64,000 bases of DNA from an uncultured Bacteroidales bacterium (GCA_902787575.1 CADAGX010000002.1:219809-283808); one strand, 5' to 3'. Shown: positions 52,567 to 61,544, counted from the stretch's first letter. Made by a program: numbers and translations. Notes: a model not told the origin generated them from the sequence alone.

Positions 52567-53468
52567 GCTTTCTCTGTGGCAGTGCGCGAAAGTGTTTCTT
52601 CGATGTGACGCACTGCCTCCATATGTGTAGAAGAAAATTTGCGGGCAAACAGATACGGACTTGCCAACAGTTGCGGCACGTCCGCGTCCTGCCACACGTA
52701 CGGGTTGCCACGCGTCCAGTCGATGGCTCGCACGCTGCTTCGTTCGGCATCAGACGCGTCGAAGACTTTGTCGCGGAAGGGCGAGTTCCATAGTGCCGTC
52801 TGCATGAAGAGTTCGTCGGGGCACAGCGTAAAGCGGAAAGTCTGCCAGAGTTTTTTCTCCTGACGGAGCACATATTCGCAGCACGCCTGCGTGATGCTGA
52901 ACCATTGCGGCCCCTTGCGTATCTCCCAGTCTCCGTGTTTTCTCCTTATCCCCAGCACTTTCTGCGCTGCCAGCAGCAGGTTGCGTACGGGCGCCGTCAG
53001 GGCGTGAGCCACCGGATTTCCCCTTCCTTTGGTGCGGTTGAGCACGTAGTAGTATCGCGTCCGGCGTGTGGCGTCGGCCAACTGTTTGGGCGCGTTCCAG
53101 AATCCCACCATCTCGCTCGTTTCGTGTTCGGCGAAGAAGTGGTGAATCTCGTCTTGCGTCTTGAGTGGCAAGTCCACGCCCGAGAGCAGGTGGTAGCGCT
53201 CGTATGGGCCGTGAGCTGCTGCCGTCCGCAGGCATTTCAGCTCGGCTTCCATCACAGAAGTATGCGCCCAATAGACGCTCAGCGGCTGCATATCCACGAA
53301 CAGGCGGGCGTGGGAGAGTCGCTTTGCTGCAAATCGTTGCCGCATGGCACGTGCCTTGCGGTCGATGTGCAGAAAGATGTCGTTTCGCTCGTCGTCCAGC
53401 ATTCGCAGCAGCGCCTCCAGTATCTCCGGTTCGTTGTGCGCCATGATGAGGTATGCGTGTCGTTTCAT
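52563..53468 (-). CDS. Core-2/I-branching-type beta-1,6-N-acetylglucosaminyltransferase-like (GT14)
   Basis: 301 aa from MKRHAYLIMAHNEPE (ATG 53468). The opening AYLIMAHNEPEILEALLRMLDDERNDIFLHIDRK, the segment YHLLSGVDLPLKTQDEIHHFF and CPDELFMQT (acidic catalytic region) are typical of the Branch/GT14 family. Likely adds a GlcNAc or related sugar to the surface glycan; acceptor unknown. The start overlaps the upstream GT4 stop by 4 bp. The gene ends convergent with glf, sharing 4 bp, with no room for a terminator. Confidence 0.92.
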   Translation of the reverse strand: MKRHAYLIMAHNEPEILEALLRMLDDERNDIFLHIDRKARAMRQRFAAKRLSHARLFVDMQPLSVYWAHTSVMEAELKCLRTAAAHGPYERYHLLSGVDLPLKTQDEIHHFFAEHETSEMVGFWNAPKQLADATRRTRYYYVLNRTKGRGNPVAHALTAPVRNLLLAAQKVLGIRRKHGDWEIRKGPQWFSITQACCEYVLRQEKKLWQTFRFTLCPDELFMQTALWNSPFRDKVFDASDAERSSVRAIDWTRGNPYVWQDADVPQLLASPYLFARKFSSTHMEAVRHIEETLSRTATEKA

Positions 53469-54640
53469 TCCGTGTCGAGCAATGATTCGTAAAGCGCGAC
53501 GTGCGCCTTGCAGGTTTCCTCCAGCGGGTATTTCAGACTCAGCACGTGGCGCTGCATCTCGTGGCGCGCGTCCTCGTCTTTTATCAGGTGCGTGAGCTGG
53601 CGTGCAAACTCGTCGAGGTCGAACGGCGTCACCAGCACACCATTCTCGCCACCGTTCGTCAGCAGGTTCTCCACTCCAGCGCAGCAGTTGAAGGCCACGG
53701 GCACCACGCCGTTGGCCTGTGCTTCCATGATAACCAGCGGCCAGCCCTCGTAGGACGAAGTGAGGCAGAGTATGGCAGCACGCTCGTAGTACGGGCGGGT
53801 GTCGGCATGTCGGCCCTCGAATGAGACGTGCTGCAGTTGCAGGCGTGCTGCGAGGGCGCGCAAGTTGCCTTCCTCGGGCCCGTCGCCGATGATGAGCAGT
53901 TGCCAGTCGGGGCATTGCGGCTCCACGGCGGCCCATATCCGCAGCAAGCGGTCCACGCGTTTGTCTGTGTATGACAGACGGCCCACGAAGATGACCGCCT
54001 TCTCCTTCTCTGTGCGTGGCTGACGGACGGGCAGCAGATAGTTGGGCGTGACGTGTATCTTCTGTGCCTCCTGAGCCGAAAGCTGCAGTGTCTGTTGCAA
54101 CAGCGCCTTGTATTCGGGGCAGAGCACCGTGAAGGCGTCCACGCTGCGCAGGGTGCGGGCGTAGCGGGCTGCGTATTTCCTCTCATAGACGTGCAGGCGG
54201 TTGAAGCGCACATTGTAGTAGCAGTACCATTGCAGGCGCTGCCACAGGTTGCCATCCTTCAGGCGTTCTTTCCTTGCCTTCTTGTGGAGCGTCTCCCAGA
54301 ACGGCAGGGTGTGGCTCGCGTGCACGATTCTGACGCCCGTCTGTAGGCGTATCTGTGACGCGAAGTACGGCTCTGTGCACACATAGGTGAGAATCCGAAT
54401 GCCGTGTTCGCGGATGTGGCTGGCAAGCTCGTCGGCCGATGCTTTGTCCTTCAGTTTCTGTCGGTACTCGATGATGTCGAGCGCACAGTCGACGGGCAGA
54501 AGCGAGGGCACGACCTCGCGGCAGAAAACAATCACGCGATAGCCTTCTCGTGCCAAGGCTTGCCCCACGTCGAGCGTCACTTTCTCTGCGCCTCCGCAAG
54601 GGAACTGTCCGCCAAATACAAAGCCGATGGTTGTGGTCAT
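53465..54640 (-). CDS. Glycosyltransferase family 4
   Basis: 391 aa. GT-B fold. The N-terminal half has GFVFGGQFPCGGAEKVTLDV (GGAE, typical for GT4), the C-terminal half VIFVGRLSYTDKRVDRLL and EGWPLVIMEAQANGVVPV (EX7E nucleotide-sugar binding motif). Cytoplasmic or peripheral enzyme adding a sugar from a nucleotide donor, retaining mechanism by family. Preceded after 33 bp by the acyltransferase gene and coupled (ATGA) to the GT14 gene. Confidence 0.93.
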   Translation of the reverse strand: MTTTIGFVFGGQFPCGGAEKVTLDVGQALAREGYRVIVFCREVVPSLLPVDCALDIIEYRQKLKDKASADELASHIREHGIRILTYVCTEPYFASQIRLQTGVRIVHASHTLPFWETLHKKARKERLKDGNLWQRLQWYCYYNVRFNRLHVYERKYAARYARTLRSVDAFTVLCPEYKALLQQTLQLSAQEAQKIHVTPNYLLPVRQPRTEKEKAVIFVGRLSYTDKRVDRLLRIWAAVEPQCPDWQLLIIGDGPEEGNLRALAARLQLQHVSFEGRHADTRPYYERAAILCLTSSYEGWPLVIMEAQANGVVPVAFNCCAGVENLLTNGGENGVLVTPFDLDEFARQLTHLIKDEDARHEMQRHVLSLKYPLEETCKAHVALYESLLDTE

Positions 54641-54673
54641 GCTGTGAGTTGTATGTTTTCTGCTGGGTGTTTT

Positions 54674-55669
54674 TTATTGTTCTGCACGTGTGGCCCGTCC
54701 TGTCGTCGTGACGAAACGCCAGATACCCTCGAGCAACATGGCTGTGGCCAACGAGACGGCCACGAGTACGACGTACATGAGCAGGGGATAGCGCAGGCCG
54801 TATATTTCCTCGTGGAAGAGATAGTAGGCATAGAACGTGTGGGTGAGCCACATATAGAGCGAGTAGCGACCGAAGAAGACGAGCACTTTCTGCATGGGGG
54901 CAGATACTTTCAGCTGCATGTACAGGAAAACGAATAGCAGGCAGAAGAAGACGTTGAAGTCGCTGGCCCCGATCATCATGCGCACAAGGCAGAGCAAGAC
55001 TATCCACACGAGCGTAAACCTCCCGCCGCGAGGCAAGGGCAGCGAAGGATGGAGCGCGCAGATACATCCTGCGTAGAATGGCGGCAAGACAAACAACGTG
55101 TTCTTCAGAAGCTTGACGGCTATAATGCTGCTCCACGGGCCGAGCATTTTGTGAAGCAGGCTCACGAGGAAGACGATGACGAAGAGGGTGGCGTTGGTGC
55201 GTAGCGTGTGTCGTCGGGTGAAGTCGATAATGTGGCGCGACAGGAGAAGAAGCACCACATAGGGGAAGACGAACCACCATTCTCCGTTGTACGAGCATGA
55301 GAGCGCCAGAAAGTTCAGCAGCAACGTTTGCGCGCTGCCGGGGTATTGGTCGGGACGAAGCCAGCAAGCCAGCGGGATGAAGGCAAGGAAGACATACCAG
55401 TAGCGCTTGTAGAGACGGAGGATGCGTTTGCCCGTAGCCGTGTCGGCCGTCTTGGCCAGTCCGTAGCCCGAGACAAAGAGATAGATGGGGACGCAGAGGC
55501 CTGCCACCCTGGCCAGGGCGTAAACCAACGGCTTGCCGTTGATGAAGTTGACAAAGGTGGTGCACTCTTCGACGCGTGTCAGCGTGTTGAAAAGATGCAG
55601 AAAGAGCATCATCAGGATGGCGATGCCCTTCAGTTCTACGCTTTGTTCCTTCTTAATATCAAGCATCAT
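54674..55669 (-). CDS. Membrane acyltransferase (acyltransferase-3 family)
   Basis: 331 aa with about 9-10 transmembrane helices. The N-terminus ELKGIAILMMLFLHLFN has the usual catalytic-type histidine in helix 1 of the acyltransferase-3 (OafA/WecH-like) family, followed by PIYLFVSGYGLAKTAD (family motif FxxSGY/F). Probably O-acetylates or otherwise acylates a sugar of the surface glycan. ATG at 55669 or 55666 (two consecutive ATGs). Starts 1 bp after the fucosyltransferase stop. Confidence 0.9.
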   Translation of the reverse strand: MMLDIKKEQSVELKGIAILMMLFLHLFNTLTRVEECTTFVNFINGKPLVYALARVAGLCVPIYLFVSGYGLAKTADTATGKRILRLYKRYWYVFLAFIPLACWLRPDQYPGSAQTLLLNFLALSCSYNGEWWFVFPYVVLLLLSRHIIDFTRRHTLRTNATLFVIVFLVSLLHKMLGPWSSIIAVKLLKNTLFVLPPFYAGCICALHPSLPLPRGGRFTLVWIVLLCLVRMMIGASDFNVFFCLLFVFLYMQLKVSAPMQKVLVFFGRYSLYMWLTHTFYAYYLFHEEIYGLRYPLLMYVVLVAVSLATAMLLEGIWRFVTTTGRATRAEQ

Positions 55670-55670
55670 T

Positions 55671-56516
55671 TTATGCGTCGGCCTCTATGCGAATCCAGTT
55701 GTCGAGGTAGATGGGCATCCGTCCGCCGTCTCCCGCGTTCCAATGGTCGGGACAAATGACGGTCTGGCTCTTGCTGCTGAGCCAAACGCCCCACCACGAA
55801 AATGTGCTGTTGCAGATGATATGGTGGTGGCAGTGCGTCATCAGCATCATATCCTGCCAGCTGTCTTCGCCTCGGTTCCAGTTGATATACGTGGCGTTGG
55901 CCAGCGGCAGATTCTCGCGCACCCACTCCATGTCTTCGCAGAAGACGTAGTAGTGTGGATTTGGCACGAGCTCTTCCATCCGGCGGAGTGCCTTTTGGTA
56001 GTAGGGCAGCTGGCAGACGCATCCCACGGCCTTGTAGTGCTCGGGTTTCAGGTAGTCGCCGCGCCGGATGTGCAGCGAGACGGAGTTCGCCTCGGCGTCT
56101 ATCTGTGCGGCGAGGGCTTTGTTTTGCTGGCTTGCCAGCTCCATGTTGAACGTGAACGCCCTGCGGATTTCTTCTTCGTGGCCTTCGAGGTAGGCCAGAT
56201 TCTGGTAGAAACCCTTGTAATAGACCAGCGGCCAGAGGATTTTCCCGTCGTAGTGACGGAGCGAACCATGCTCGTGCCGCTCGAGGATGGTGCGGAAGAA
56301 CAGGAATTCGAGCGCCTTCTTCAGCCACTGCGGCAGGCAGATTTCTGTGTGCGGCAGGCGGAAGACGCGGTTCATCTCGTAGCCGTGGTGGACTTTGTAG
56401 TGCACCATGTCCGAAAGGTCTATCCACGTTTTCGGGTAGCGGCTTTTCATGCGCAGGTAGAGCGCGTAGATGAACATCTGGTTGCCCAGTCCGCCGGTCA
56501 TTTTTATGAGTCGCAT
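55671..56516 (-). CDS. Alpha-1,2-fucosyltransferase-like (GT11)
   Basis: 281 aa from MRLIKMTGGLGNQMFIYALY (ATG 56516), the canonical GT11 N-terminus. The GDP-fucose motif is HIRRGDY (149-155), and the later CNSTFSWWGVWL is the second family hallmark. Expected to transfer fucose in alpha-1,2 linkage onto a glycan, as in FutC/WbsJ; in a gut commensal this could create host-like H antigen (inference). The start lies 13 bp inside the 3' end of the upstream GT2. Confidence 0.95.
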   Translation of the reverse strand: MRLIKMTGGLGNQMFIYALYLRMKSRYPKTWIDLSDMVHYKVHHGYEMNRVFRLPHTEICLPQWLKKALEFLFFRTILERHEHGSLRHYDGKILWPLVYYKGFYQNLAYLEGHEEEIRRAFTFNMELASQQNKALAAQIDAEANSVSLHIRRGDYLKPEHYKAVGCVCQLPYYQKALRRMEELVPNPHYYVFCEDMEWVRENLPLANATYINWNRGEDSWQDMMLMTHCHHHIICNSTFSWWGVWLSSKSQTVICPDHWNAGDGGRMPIYLDNWIRIEADA

Positions 56517-57403
56517 GATTCCTGTTGAGTGTTTAAAAGAGTAAAGCAATCGCGCATCGTTGTGTCCGTCACGAGGCGTCCGTCCTGTGTGAGGCGGTCC
56601 AGCGAGGCGGTGCCCACCACGCGTTCGTATTCTTCGGCCAGTCGGCCAGCTTTGTAGAGGTCGTAGAAGTAGCGCCAATGGCGGCCGTGATTCTTTTGCA
56701 CGTGCAGTTCCAACTGCTTTCCGCCGTTGATTATCTTCTTCTCGAACTCCGCAAAGCTCCTTATGTTGTAGTGATAGATGCGGATGTCGCATTCCCTTTT
56801 GCGGGGGCAGAGCATCGTCACTTTGTGGTTGCCCATACCTATTTGTATATACGTGCGCGTGCGATGGGCCACCTTGCCGCGTTGCGGCTGGAATATGCTG
56901 TAGGGCGAGAGGTCGTAGGCCTCGGTGGGTGCGAACTCCACGCGTCGCGTCCACTGCGTGAAGTGTGTCGGCTCTGGGTACATGCTGCGAATCTGGCAGT
57001 GTGCCACGTTGCCTCCGCAGGCTTCGAGCTCGGTGCGCAGGTTGCCCGATGGACTGAACCAGAATTCGTCGGCGTCGGCATTGATGACCCAGGCGGCGCC
57101 GAGTCGTTTCTTGGCGAGCCGTATCATGCGGTCCACCCATTGTTTCTGCTGATAGTCGGTGCCGGGCTCGTGGATGACGGCTTCAATCCATCCGCTGCGG
57201 CGGTACCGTTCGATGATTTGCGGCGTGGAGTCGGTGGAGTTGTTGTCCGTCACCACGAAGGCATCCACACCCATTTGGTGGTGGAAGCGCAGGCAGGCCT
57301 CCAGTGTTTCCTCTTCGTTCTTCACCAGCAACGTCATCACCAGCCGGCCGCCTGAGCGGTCGGGGCGAAGAATGTCGGTCAGCGCGGAGAGTATCTTATG
57401 CAT
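56504..57403 (-). CDS. Glycosyltransferase family 2 (Glyco_tranf_2_4 type)
   Basis: 299 aa. A GT-A fold in which VMTLLVKNEEETLEACLRFHHQMGVD and VTDNNSTDST form the nucleotide-binding strand-loop and DADEFWF (110-116) is the metal-binding motif. This arrangement is typical of the DUF23/GT92-related GT2 group. The acceptor is unknown. Begins 1 bp after the stop of the upstream GT2 and overlaps the fucosyltransferase by 13 bp. Confidence 0.92.
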   Translation of the reverse strand: MHKILSALTDILRPDRSGGRLVMTLLVKNEEETLEACLRFHHQMGVDAFVVTDNNSTDSTPQIIERYRRSGWIEAVIHEPGTDYQQKQWVDRMIRLAKKRLGAAWVINADADEFWFSPSGNLRTELEACGGNVAHCQIRSMYPEPTHFTQWTRRVEFAPTEAYDLSPYSIFQPQRGKVAHRTRTYIQIGMGNHKVTMLCPRKRECDIRIYHYNIRSFAEFEKKIINGGKQLELHVQKNHGRHWRYFYDLYKAGRLAEEYERVVGTASLDRLTQDGRLVTDTTMRDCFTLLNTQQESCDS

Positions 57404-57404
57404 G

Positions 57405-58325
57405 TCAGGTAGTTATTGCGCCCAATTGTTCGCGGATTCCCGCACGCCAAGCGCGGCAGAAGGCTGGGATATCCTTCATTTCGTAGGCCTGCGTGAAGGG
57501 TGCCGTCAGCAGGGCTGTGAGCACGAGACCCGTCAGATTCAGCAGGCCGCGCAGGTGGCGAACTGCCCAGTTGCGGCCGTAGTGATGGTTCAGATAGGTG
57601 GAATTGCGAATCATGTAGTATCGTTTCCACTTCTTCTGCTGCTGGCGTTCGGTCCAGTTGCTTGCACAGAAGAATTGGTGCTTGTCCATTTCGGCAGTCG
57701 GCACGTACAGAATCCTGAATCCTGCCAGCTGGGCGCGCAGGCAGTAGTCTGTGTCGTCGCAGAAGATGAAGAGCGCCTTGTTGGGCAGTCCCACTCGGCT
57801 TACCACGTCGCGGCTGACGCACAGCCCCTCGAAGGCCGTGCCGGCGATGTATGTGGGCTGCGAGACATGGCGTGTGGCGTGGCGTCCGCGGTGGAGGCTG
57901 CGCAGTGGATGGGTGAGGTCGAAGGCCAGAAAATCGTTGGAGTACACAGCGTCGCCCATGATGCGGCGTGGTGCCAGTATGCCCGTGCCTTCGCTGTCGG
58001 CATGGCGCAGCAGGCTGTGCAGGCAGCCGGGCCGTGGGAAGACGTCGTCGTCCATACACCAAATCCATTCTGCGCCCATGTCGTAGGCTTTCTGAATGCC
58101 CGTATGGAAACCTCCGGCTCCGCCGCAGTTTTCCTGATGGATGACGCAGAGGTCGGGCTGCGTGTCGAGCCATTCGGCCGTGCCGTCGGTGCTGGCATTG
58201 TCGACCACCACAATCCGCGCCGGTGCGTTTGCCCGAAGGCAGTCCACGCAACGCTTCAGCAGTTGCAACCTGTCGTGAGTCACCACGACGGCCGTGGCGC
58301 GCAAATTATTACCTGTGGTATTCAT
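57405..58325 (-). CDS. GT2 glycosyltransferase, candidate galactofuranosyltransferase
   Basis: 306 aa from ATG 58325, which overlaps the upstream stop by 1 nt (TGATG). GT-A motifs: VVVTHDRLQLLKRCVDCL, VDNASTDGT, ENCGGAGGFHTG (68-73) and MDDDVFP with the metal-binding DDD at 92-94. The GGAGGF and xDDD pattern is shared with GlfT-type and rhamnosyl-type GT2 enzymes. With glf in the same cluster, galactofuranose transfer is the best guess. Specificity is inferred, not shown. Confidence 0.9.
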   Translation of the reverse strand: MNTTGNNLRATAVVVTHDRLQLLKRCVDCLRANAPARIVVVDNASTDGTAEWLDTQPDLCVIHQENCGGAGGFHTGIQKAYDMGAEWIWCMDDDVFPRPGCLHSLLRHADSEGTGILAPRRIMGDAVYSNDFLAFDLTHPLRSLHRGRHATRHVSQPTYIAGTAFEGLCVSRDVVSRVGLPNKALFIFCDDTDYCLRAQLAGFRILYVPTAEMDKHQFFCASNWTERQQQKKWKRYYMIRNSTYLNHHYGRNWAVRHLRGLLNLTGLVLTALLTAPFTQAYEMKDIPAFCRAWRAGIREQLGAITT

Positions 58326-59041
58326 CAATACTGCTCGCGGTTTTTAGATTTCCTGCGTGCCGCCACCATCAGTGCGAAGCATTGTTCGGGGTCGAAGCCG
58401 CGCTCGCGGGCGTAAGTCTCGGCCATGATGCGGTGCATATGGGGTGTGGCAGGCAGTCGTTCGAAGTTCTTGCATCCTTGCTGCAGGCTGACCTTTCCGA
58501 AGGCCATGCGGTTGAGGTCTATCAGGTCCACCAGTACGCTGCCGTCGGCCGCCCTTTCGAAGAGGATGTTACCACGGCCGTAGTCGAGGTGTCTGATGCC
58601 TGCTTCGTGCAGTCGTGCCGTGGTGTGGGCTACGGCGCGAAGCACATCGTCGTACTCGTCGGGCGCCTGCATGATGACGCCGAAGTCTTGGTGGCAGGGC
58701 GATGTCAGCGTCACCAGATAGCTGCGAAAGAAGAGCCCGTGGCGACGCACGTTCAGATAGCCGACGGGCGCAGGTGTGCCTACACCCACCTGCTGGAGGC
58801 GTTGCGCATTGCGAAACGCGCGCTTGGCCTTCGACGGCCGCAGTATGCCATAGACGAAACGATTGATGAAGTTGGGGCGGCCGAAGGACTTCACCACCAC
58901 CGAGGTGCCATCCACCTCGAAGCGCCTGAGCTGGTTGCGCCCGTTGTGTATGAGCGTGCCTTCTCCCTTGCCAAAACGGCGAGGCAGCGAGAGCATGAAA
59001 TCTTTCAACCCTTCGTATTCGGGAATCAGGCGGCAAGTCAT
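58325..59041 (-). CDS. Lipopolysaccharide kinase-like (InaA/WaaP/KdkA type)
   Basis: 238 aa small protein-kinase-fold enzyme. A lysine strand VVVKSF (K51), the catalytic loop HLDYGRGN (151-158, HxDxxxxN) and DLNR (175-178) in place of DFG are all present, so it should be active. Family members phosphorylate Kdo or heptose in the lipopolysaccharide inner core. It follows the GT2 gene with an ATGA overlap (59038-59041) and is coupled to the next GT2 by 1 nt. Confidence 0.9.
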   Translation of the reverse strand: MTCRLIPEYEGLKDFMLSLPRRFGKGEGTLIHNGRNQLRRFEVDGTSVVVKSFGRPNFINRFVYGILRPSKAKRAFRNAQRLQQVGVGTPAPVGYLNVRRHGLFFRSYLVTLTSPCHQDFGVIMQAPDEYDDVLRAVAHTTARLHEAGIRHLDYGRGNILFERAADGSVLVDLIDLNRMAFGKVSLQQGCKNFERLPATPHMHRIMAETYARERGFDPEQCFALMVAARRKSKNREQY

Positions 59042-59751
59042 ATCTTATCGAACCCTTTGGTCCACTTCAACCAGTAGTACTTCAGCGGATTCTTATACTT
59101 CAATTGTTTCCACGGACGGCTGCTGTGAGGCCGGTGCACCACTGGCAGCGACGTGAACACGTAGTTGTGCAATCCGGCTTCCACCGAGCGATGCGAGATG
59201 GTGACGTCGAACCAGTTCTTTGTCTCGTCGAGTTCTGCGAAATCCACGCGCCGCAGCAGTTCGGGCGTCAGCAGCGAGCAGCAGAAGGAGCAGTGGTGAC
59301 GCGTGTTCAGGACACCCGTCTGGCCAGCCACGAACTGGTAGGGATAGTTTGTCTGCCCTTCGGTATCAACGGTGGGGGAGGCTGCAATGCCCGTGTCGGG
59401 GCGTGCGAGTGCTCCGTCCCAAAGGCCTTGCAGTGTGTCGGGGCGCACCGTTACGTCGCTTTCCACGATGAGCAGTCCGGCATCCTCGGCGAGGCAGGCT
59501 TCGCGTTCACGCTTGAGAACCAGCAGATAGTTGGGCGACGGATGCGTTGTGAGCTCGCTGAGGTTCACCAGCCGGAAGTCGTCGTGCTCGGACGCGGCCT
59601 GCAGGCGGGCTGTATTCTCGGGCGTGCTGAAGTCGTTGTACACGGTGTAAGTATGCGGAACACTCAGCTCCGAGCCCAGCACGGCACGCACCGTCTCCAG
59701 TGTGGAGTCGATGGCATCCTTTACGGGCGTGATGATGTGAAGTTGCTTCAA
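59038..59751 (-). CDS. Glycosyltransferase family 2, first gene of the glycan operon, TTG start
   Basis: 237 aa. The N-terminus LHIITPVKDAIDSTLETVRAVL is the first strand and helix of the GT-A fold, and VESDVTV (97-100 ESDV) is the metal-binding site. There is no in-frame ATG near the N-terminus, and a TAA stands 4 codons upstream of the TTG at 59751, so a TTG start is required to keep the fold intact. The -7 box at 59771-59778 leaves a short leader of about 13 nt. Confidence 0.9.
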   Translation of the reverse strand: MKQLHIITPVKDAIDSTLETVRAVLGSELSVPHTYTVYNDFSTPENTARLQAASEHDDFRLVNLSELTTHPSPNYLLVLKREREACLAEDAGLLIVESDVTVRPDTLQGLWDGALARPDTGIAASPTVDTEGQTNYPYQFVAGQTGVLNTRHHCSFCCSLLTPELLRRVDFAELDETKNWFDVTISHRSVEAGLHNYVFTSLPVVHRPHSSRPWKQLKYKNPLKYYWLKWTKGFDKI

Positions 59752-59770
59752 GGCAGTTTAATATTTTCTG

Positions 59771-59778
59771 CAAATATA
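59771..59778 (-). promoter_or_regulatory. -7 box for the glycan operon
   Basis: Minus-strand TATATTTG, a full match to TAnnTTTG, 20 bp before the TTG start at 59751. Divergent from the box at 59821. Confidence 0.65.
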
Positions 59779-59820
59779 AAGAATCTTTCCGATATGCGGA
59801 AGAAATCGGGCGGAAAATGC

Positions 59821-59828
59821 TATCTTTG
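59821..59828 (+). promoter_or_regulatory. -7 box for the orphan membrane protein
   Basis: TATCTTTG, followed by CAGGGG. A Shine-Dalgarno AAGGAG at 59866-59871, uncommon in this phylum, precedes the ATG at 59876. Confidence 0.65.
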
Positions 59829-59875
59829 CAGGGGCAAAGGGAGGAGGCCGAGAAACAGAACGAAGAAGGAGAAAG

Positions 59876-60538
59876 ATGAAAGCAAGAAAGATATTTTTGG
59901 CAGTGCTGGCCGCAGTGGGCCTGCTGCTGGCGGGCTGGGTGGCATACGTCTTTTCGACGCCTGCCGAGGATGTGAATGCCAAGGTTTGGCTGCTGACGGA
60001 CGATGTGCAGAGTGTGGATGCCAAGCGATGGCGAGGCGTGGCCACAGAGGCGGGCATGGACGGTTGTCTCTCCTTCCTCGAGGGACGGCCGCAGGCACGT
60101 GTGTGGTTCCACATCGGCACGCTTGCCGACGAGGATTTCGATGCGTATGTCGATACGCTCGGCACGCGCATGGCTCGCATGCAGGCCGACCGCAGTCAGC
60201 TGGTCATGGAAGGCACGCAGCTGGACGTGCTGAACTGGTTCAACAAACAGCACATCTATACGGTATATACGATGGATGCTGCCTGTCCGTCCTCGCTGAC
60301 GCAGACACAAATCGACAGCGTGGTCGTCCGCATGAGCCGTGTGGCAGAGAGTGGTTGCGCGCGTGCCATCTGCATCCCTGCATGTTGGTATGGCATCATG
60401 CGCGGCCTGTATCGCGAGAGCGGCGTGGAGTACGTCGTCCGCCGCCCCGACACATCTCTCTTCTGGCTACGAATGTCGCCGCGGGGTCAGCGGATGCTGC
60501 GCGACTCCCGCGTGCGGATAATTGCTGTACGGCCGTAG
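59876..60538 (+). CDS. Single-pass membrane or exported protein of unknown function
   Basis: 220 aa. One N-terminal hydrophobic helix (FLAVLAAVGLLLAGWVAYVF) is followed by an extracytoplasmic domain of about 190 residues. The alternation of strand and helix segments (QARVWFHIGTL, QLDVLNWFNKQHIYTVYTM, ARAICIPACWYGIM, VRIIAVRP) hints at an alpha/beta or small TIM-like fold, but no family was recognised. Own promoter with a good ribosome binding site; ends 4 bp before the convergent nucleoside hydrolase stop. Confidence 0.85.
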   Translation: MKARKIFLAVLAAVGLLLAGWVAYVFSTPAEDVNAKVWLLTDDVQSVDAKRWRGVATEAGMDGCLSFLEGRPQARVWFHIGTLADEDFDAYVDTLGTRMARMQADRSQLVMEGTQLDVLNWFNKQHIYTVYTMDAACPSSLTQTQIDSVVVRMSRVAESGCARAICIPACWYGIMRGLYRESGVEYVVRRPDTSLFWLRMSPRGQRMLRDSRVRIIAVRP

Positions 60539-60542
60539 GGCG

Positions 60543-61544
60543 TCAGGGTTTCCGCGTGATGGTTTCTACAAAATAACGTTTGATGGCCGTTGCCTGCTGA
60601 GGCGTCACGTAGATATAGTAGTGGCGGCCGTTGGCATCCTCGGTGAAGTGGGTGCAACCCTCGTCCGTCACGTCTATGCGTCCGGCAGGCGAGATGTTGA
60701 AGAACTGCTGCGGATCTACGGCATAGAGCGCTGCGGTGAGGTCCCACGTGGGGCGGTCTTCCATTTTCGGCAGGTATGCCTTGTAGGCGTCCACGATGGG
60801 GTGGTGCTCTGTCCAACCGAAATCGTTCAGTATGCTGCTGGCCGGATAGCGGATTTGCAAGCCCAGCTCGAAGGGCGACGTCACAATGTCTGTAGGCCAC
60901 TGGTTGTACACTTTCTGGCAGGCGGGAATGTCGTTTACTACGTTGTACTCCTTGTATTTCGGGTCCCGCATGTGGCCGGCCATGACCACGAGTCGAGCCA
61001 CCTTCTGTGCCACCAGTTCGCGTCCGCCCAAGGGCGAGAATTCGTCGGGCGCGCTGGCCAGCAGCTCGGCTAGATTGGTGCTGAAGCCCACCGAGACGAT
61101 GGTTACCGACTTATCCGCTGCGGCTGCCAAGAGTCTGCGATGCAGCGACACAGCCGTTGGCAGCGACGCGTAGTCCTTGATGCTTCGTTTGTAGAGCGTA
61201 CGGCCTTTTGCATCCTTTTCTTCGCAAACCACTTGCGTGTAGTTCTTCCCTGCCACACGGCTTTGCTCGCGGCGGCTCGTGGTGCCGATGGGAATGTGGC
61301 GGCAGCCATACCACGTATTGAGCAAGTCGATGAACTGCACGGGCGCCAGTCCCTCCTTGTTGAGCATCACAGCCATCAGTCGGATACGTCCTTCGCGATG
61401 CCACTTGTACAGCATGTCGATGGCCAGCGCGTCGTCCACATCGTTGCCCATGTCGGTTTCGAAAATGATGTTCGTACGTTCCTTGGCTCCCACGCACAGC
61501 GATGCGGCAAGGGCCAGCAACGCTAAGATAAATCTAAAGTGCAT
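60543..61544 (-). CDS. Exported nucleoside hydrolase (IunH-like)
   Basis: 333 aa with an N-terminal signal peptide (FILALLALAASLCVGA). The calcium-binding signature of nucleoside N-ribohydrolases is present: ETDMGNDVDDAL with D31, D35, D37 and D38. Later segments VTIVSVGFSTNLAELL and VVMAGHM match family strands. Expected to cleave a ribonucleoside to base and ribose, here in the periplasm. It lies 56 bp downstream of the Na/Pi transporter and may be co-transcribed with it. Confidence 0.92.
   Translation of the reverse strand: MHFRFILALLALAASLCVGAKERTNIIFETDMGNDVDDALAIDMLYKWHREGRIRLMAVMLNKEGLAPVQFIDLLNTWYGCRHIPIGTTSRREQSRVAGKNYTQVVCEEKDAKGRTLYKRSIKDYASLPTAVSLHRRLLAAAADKSVTIVSVGFSTNLAELLASAPDEFSPLGGRELVAQKVARLVVMAGHMRDPKYKEYNVVNDIPACQKVYNQWPTDIVTSPFELGLQIRYPASSILNDFGWTEHHPIVDAYKAYLPKMEDRPTWDLTAALYAVDPQQFFNISPAGRIDVTDEGCTHFTEDANGRHYYIYVTPQQATAIKRYFVETITRKP

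Noticed and set aside
61163-61174. A single core-like GCGACGCGTAGT inside the nucleoside hydrolase gene (and similar partial matches near 56940 and 31466)
   Set aside because: Isolated, without 22-bp-spaced partners; the first two are inside coding sequence, so they are best explained by chance.
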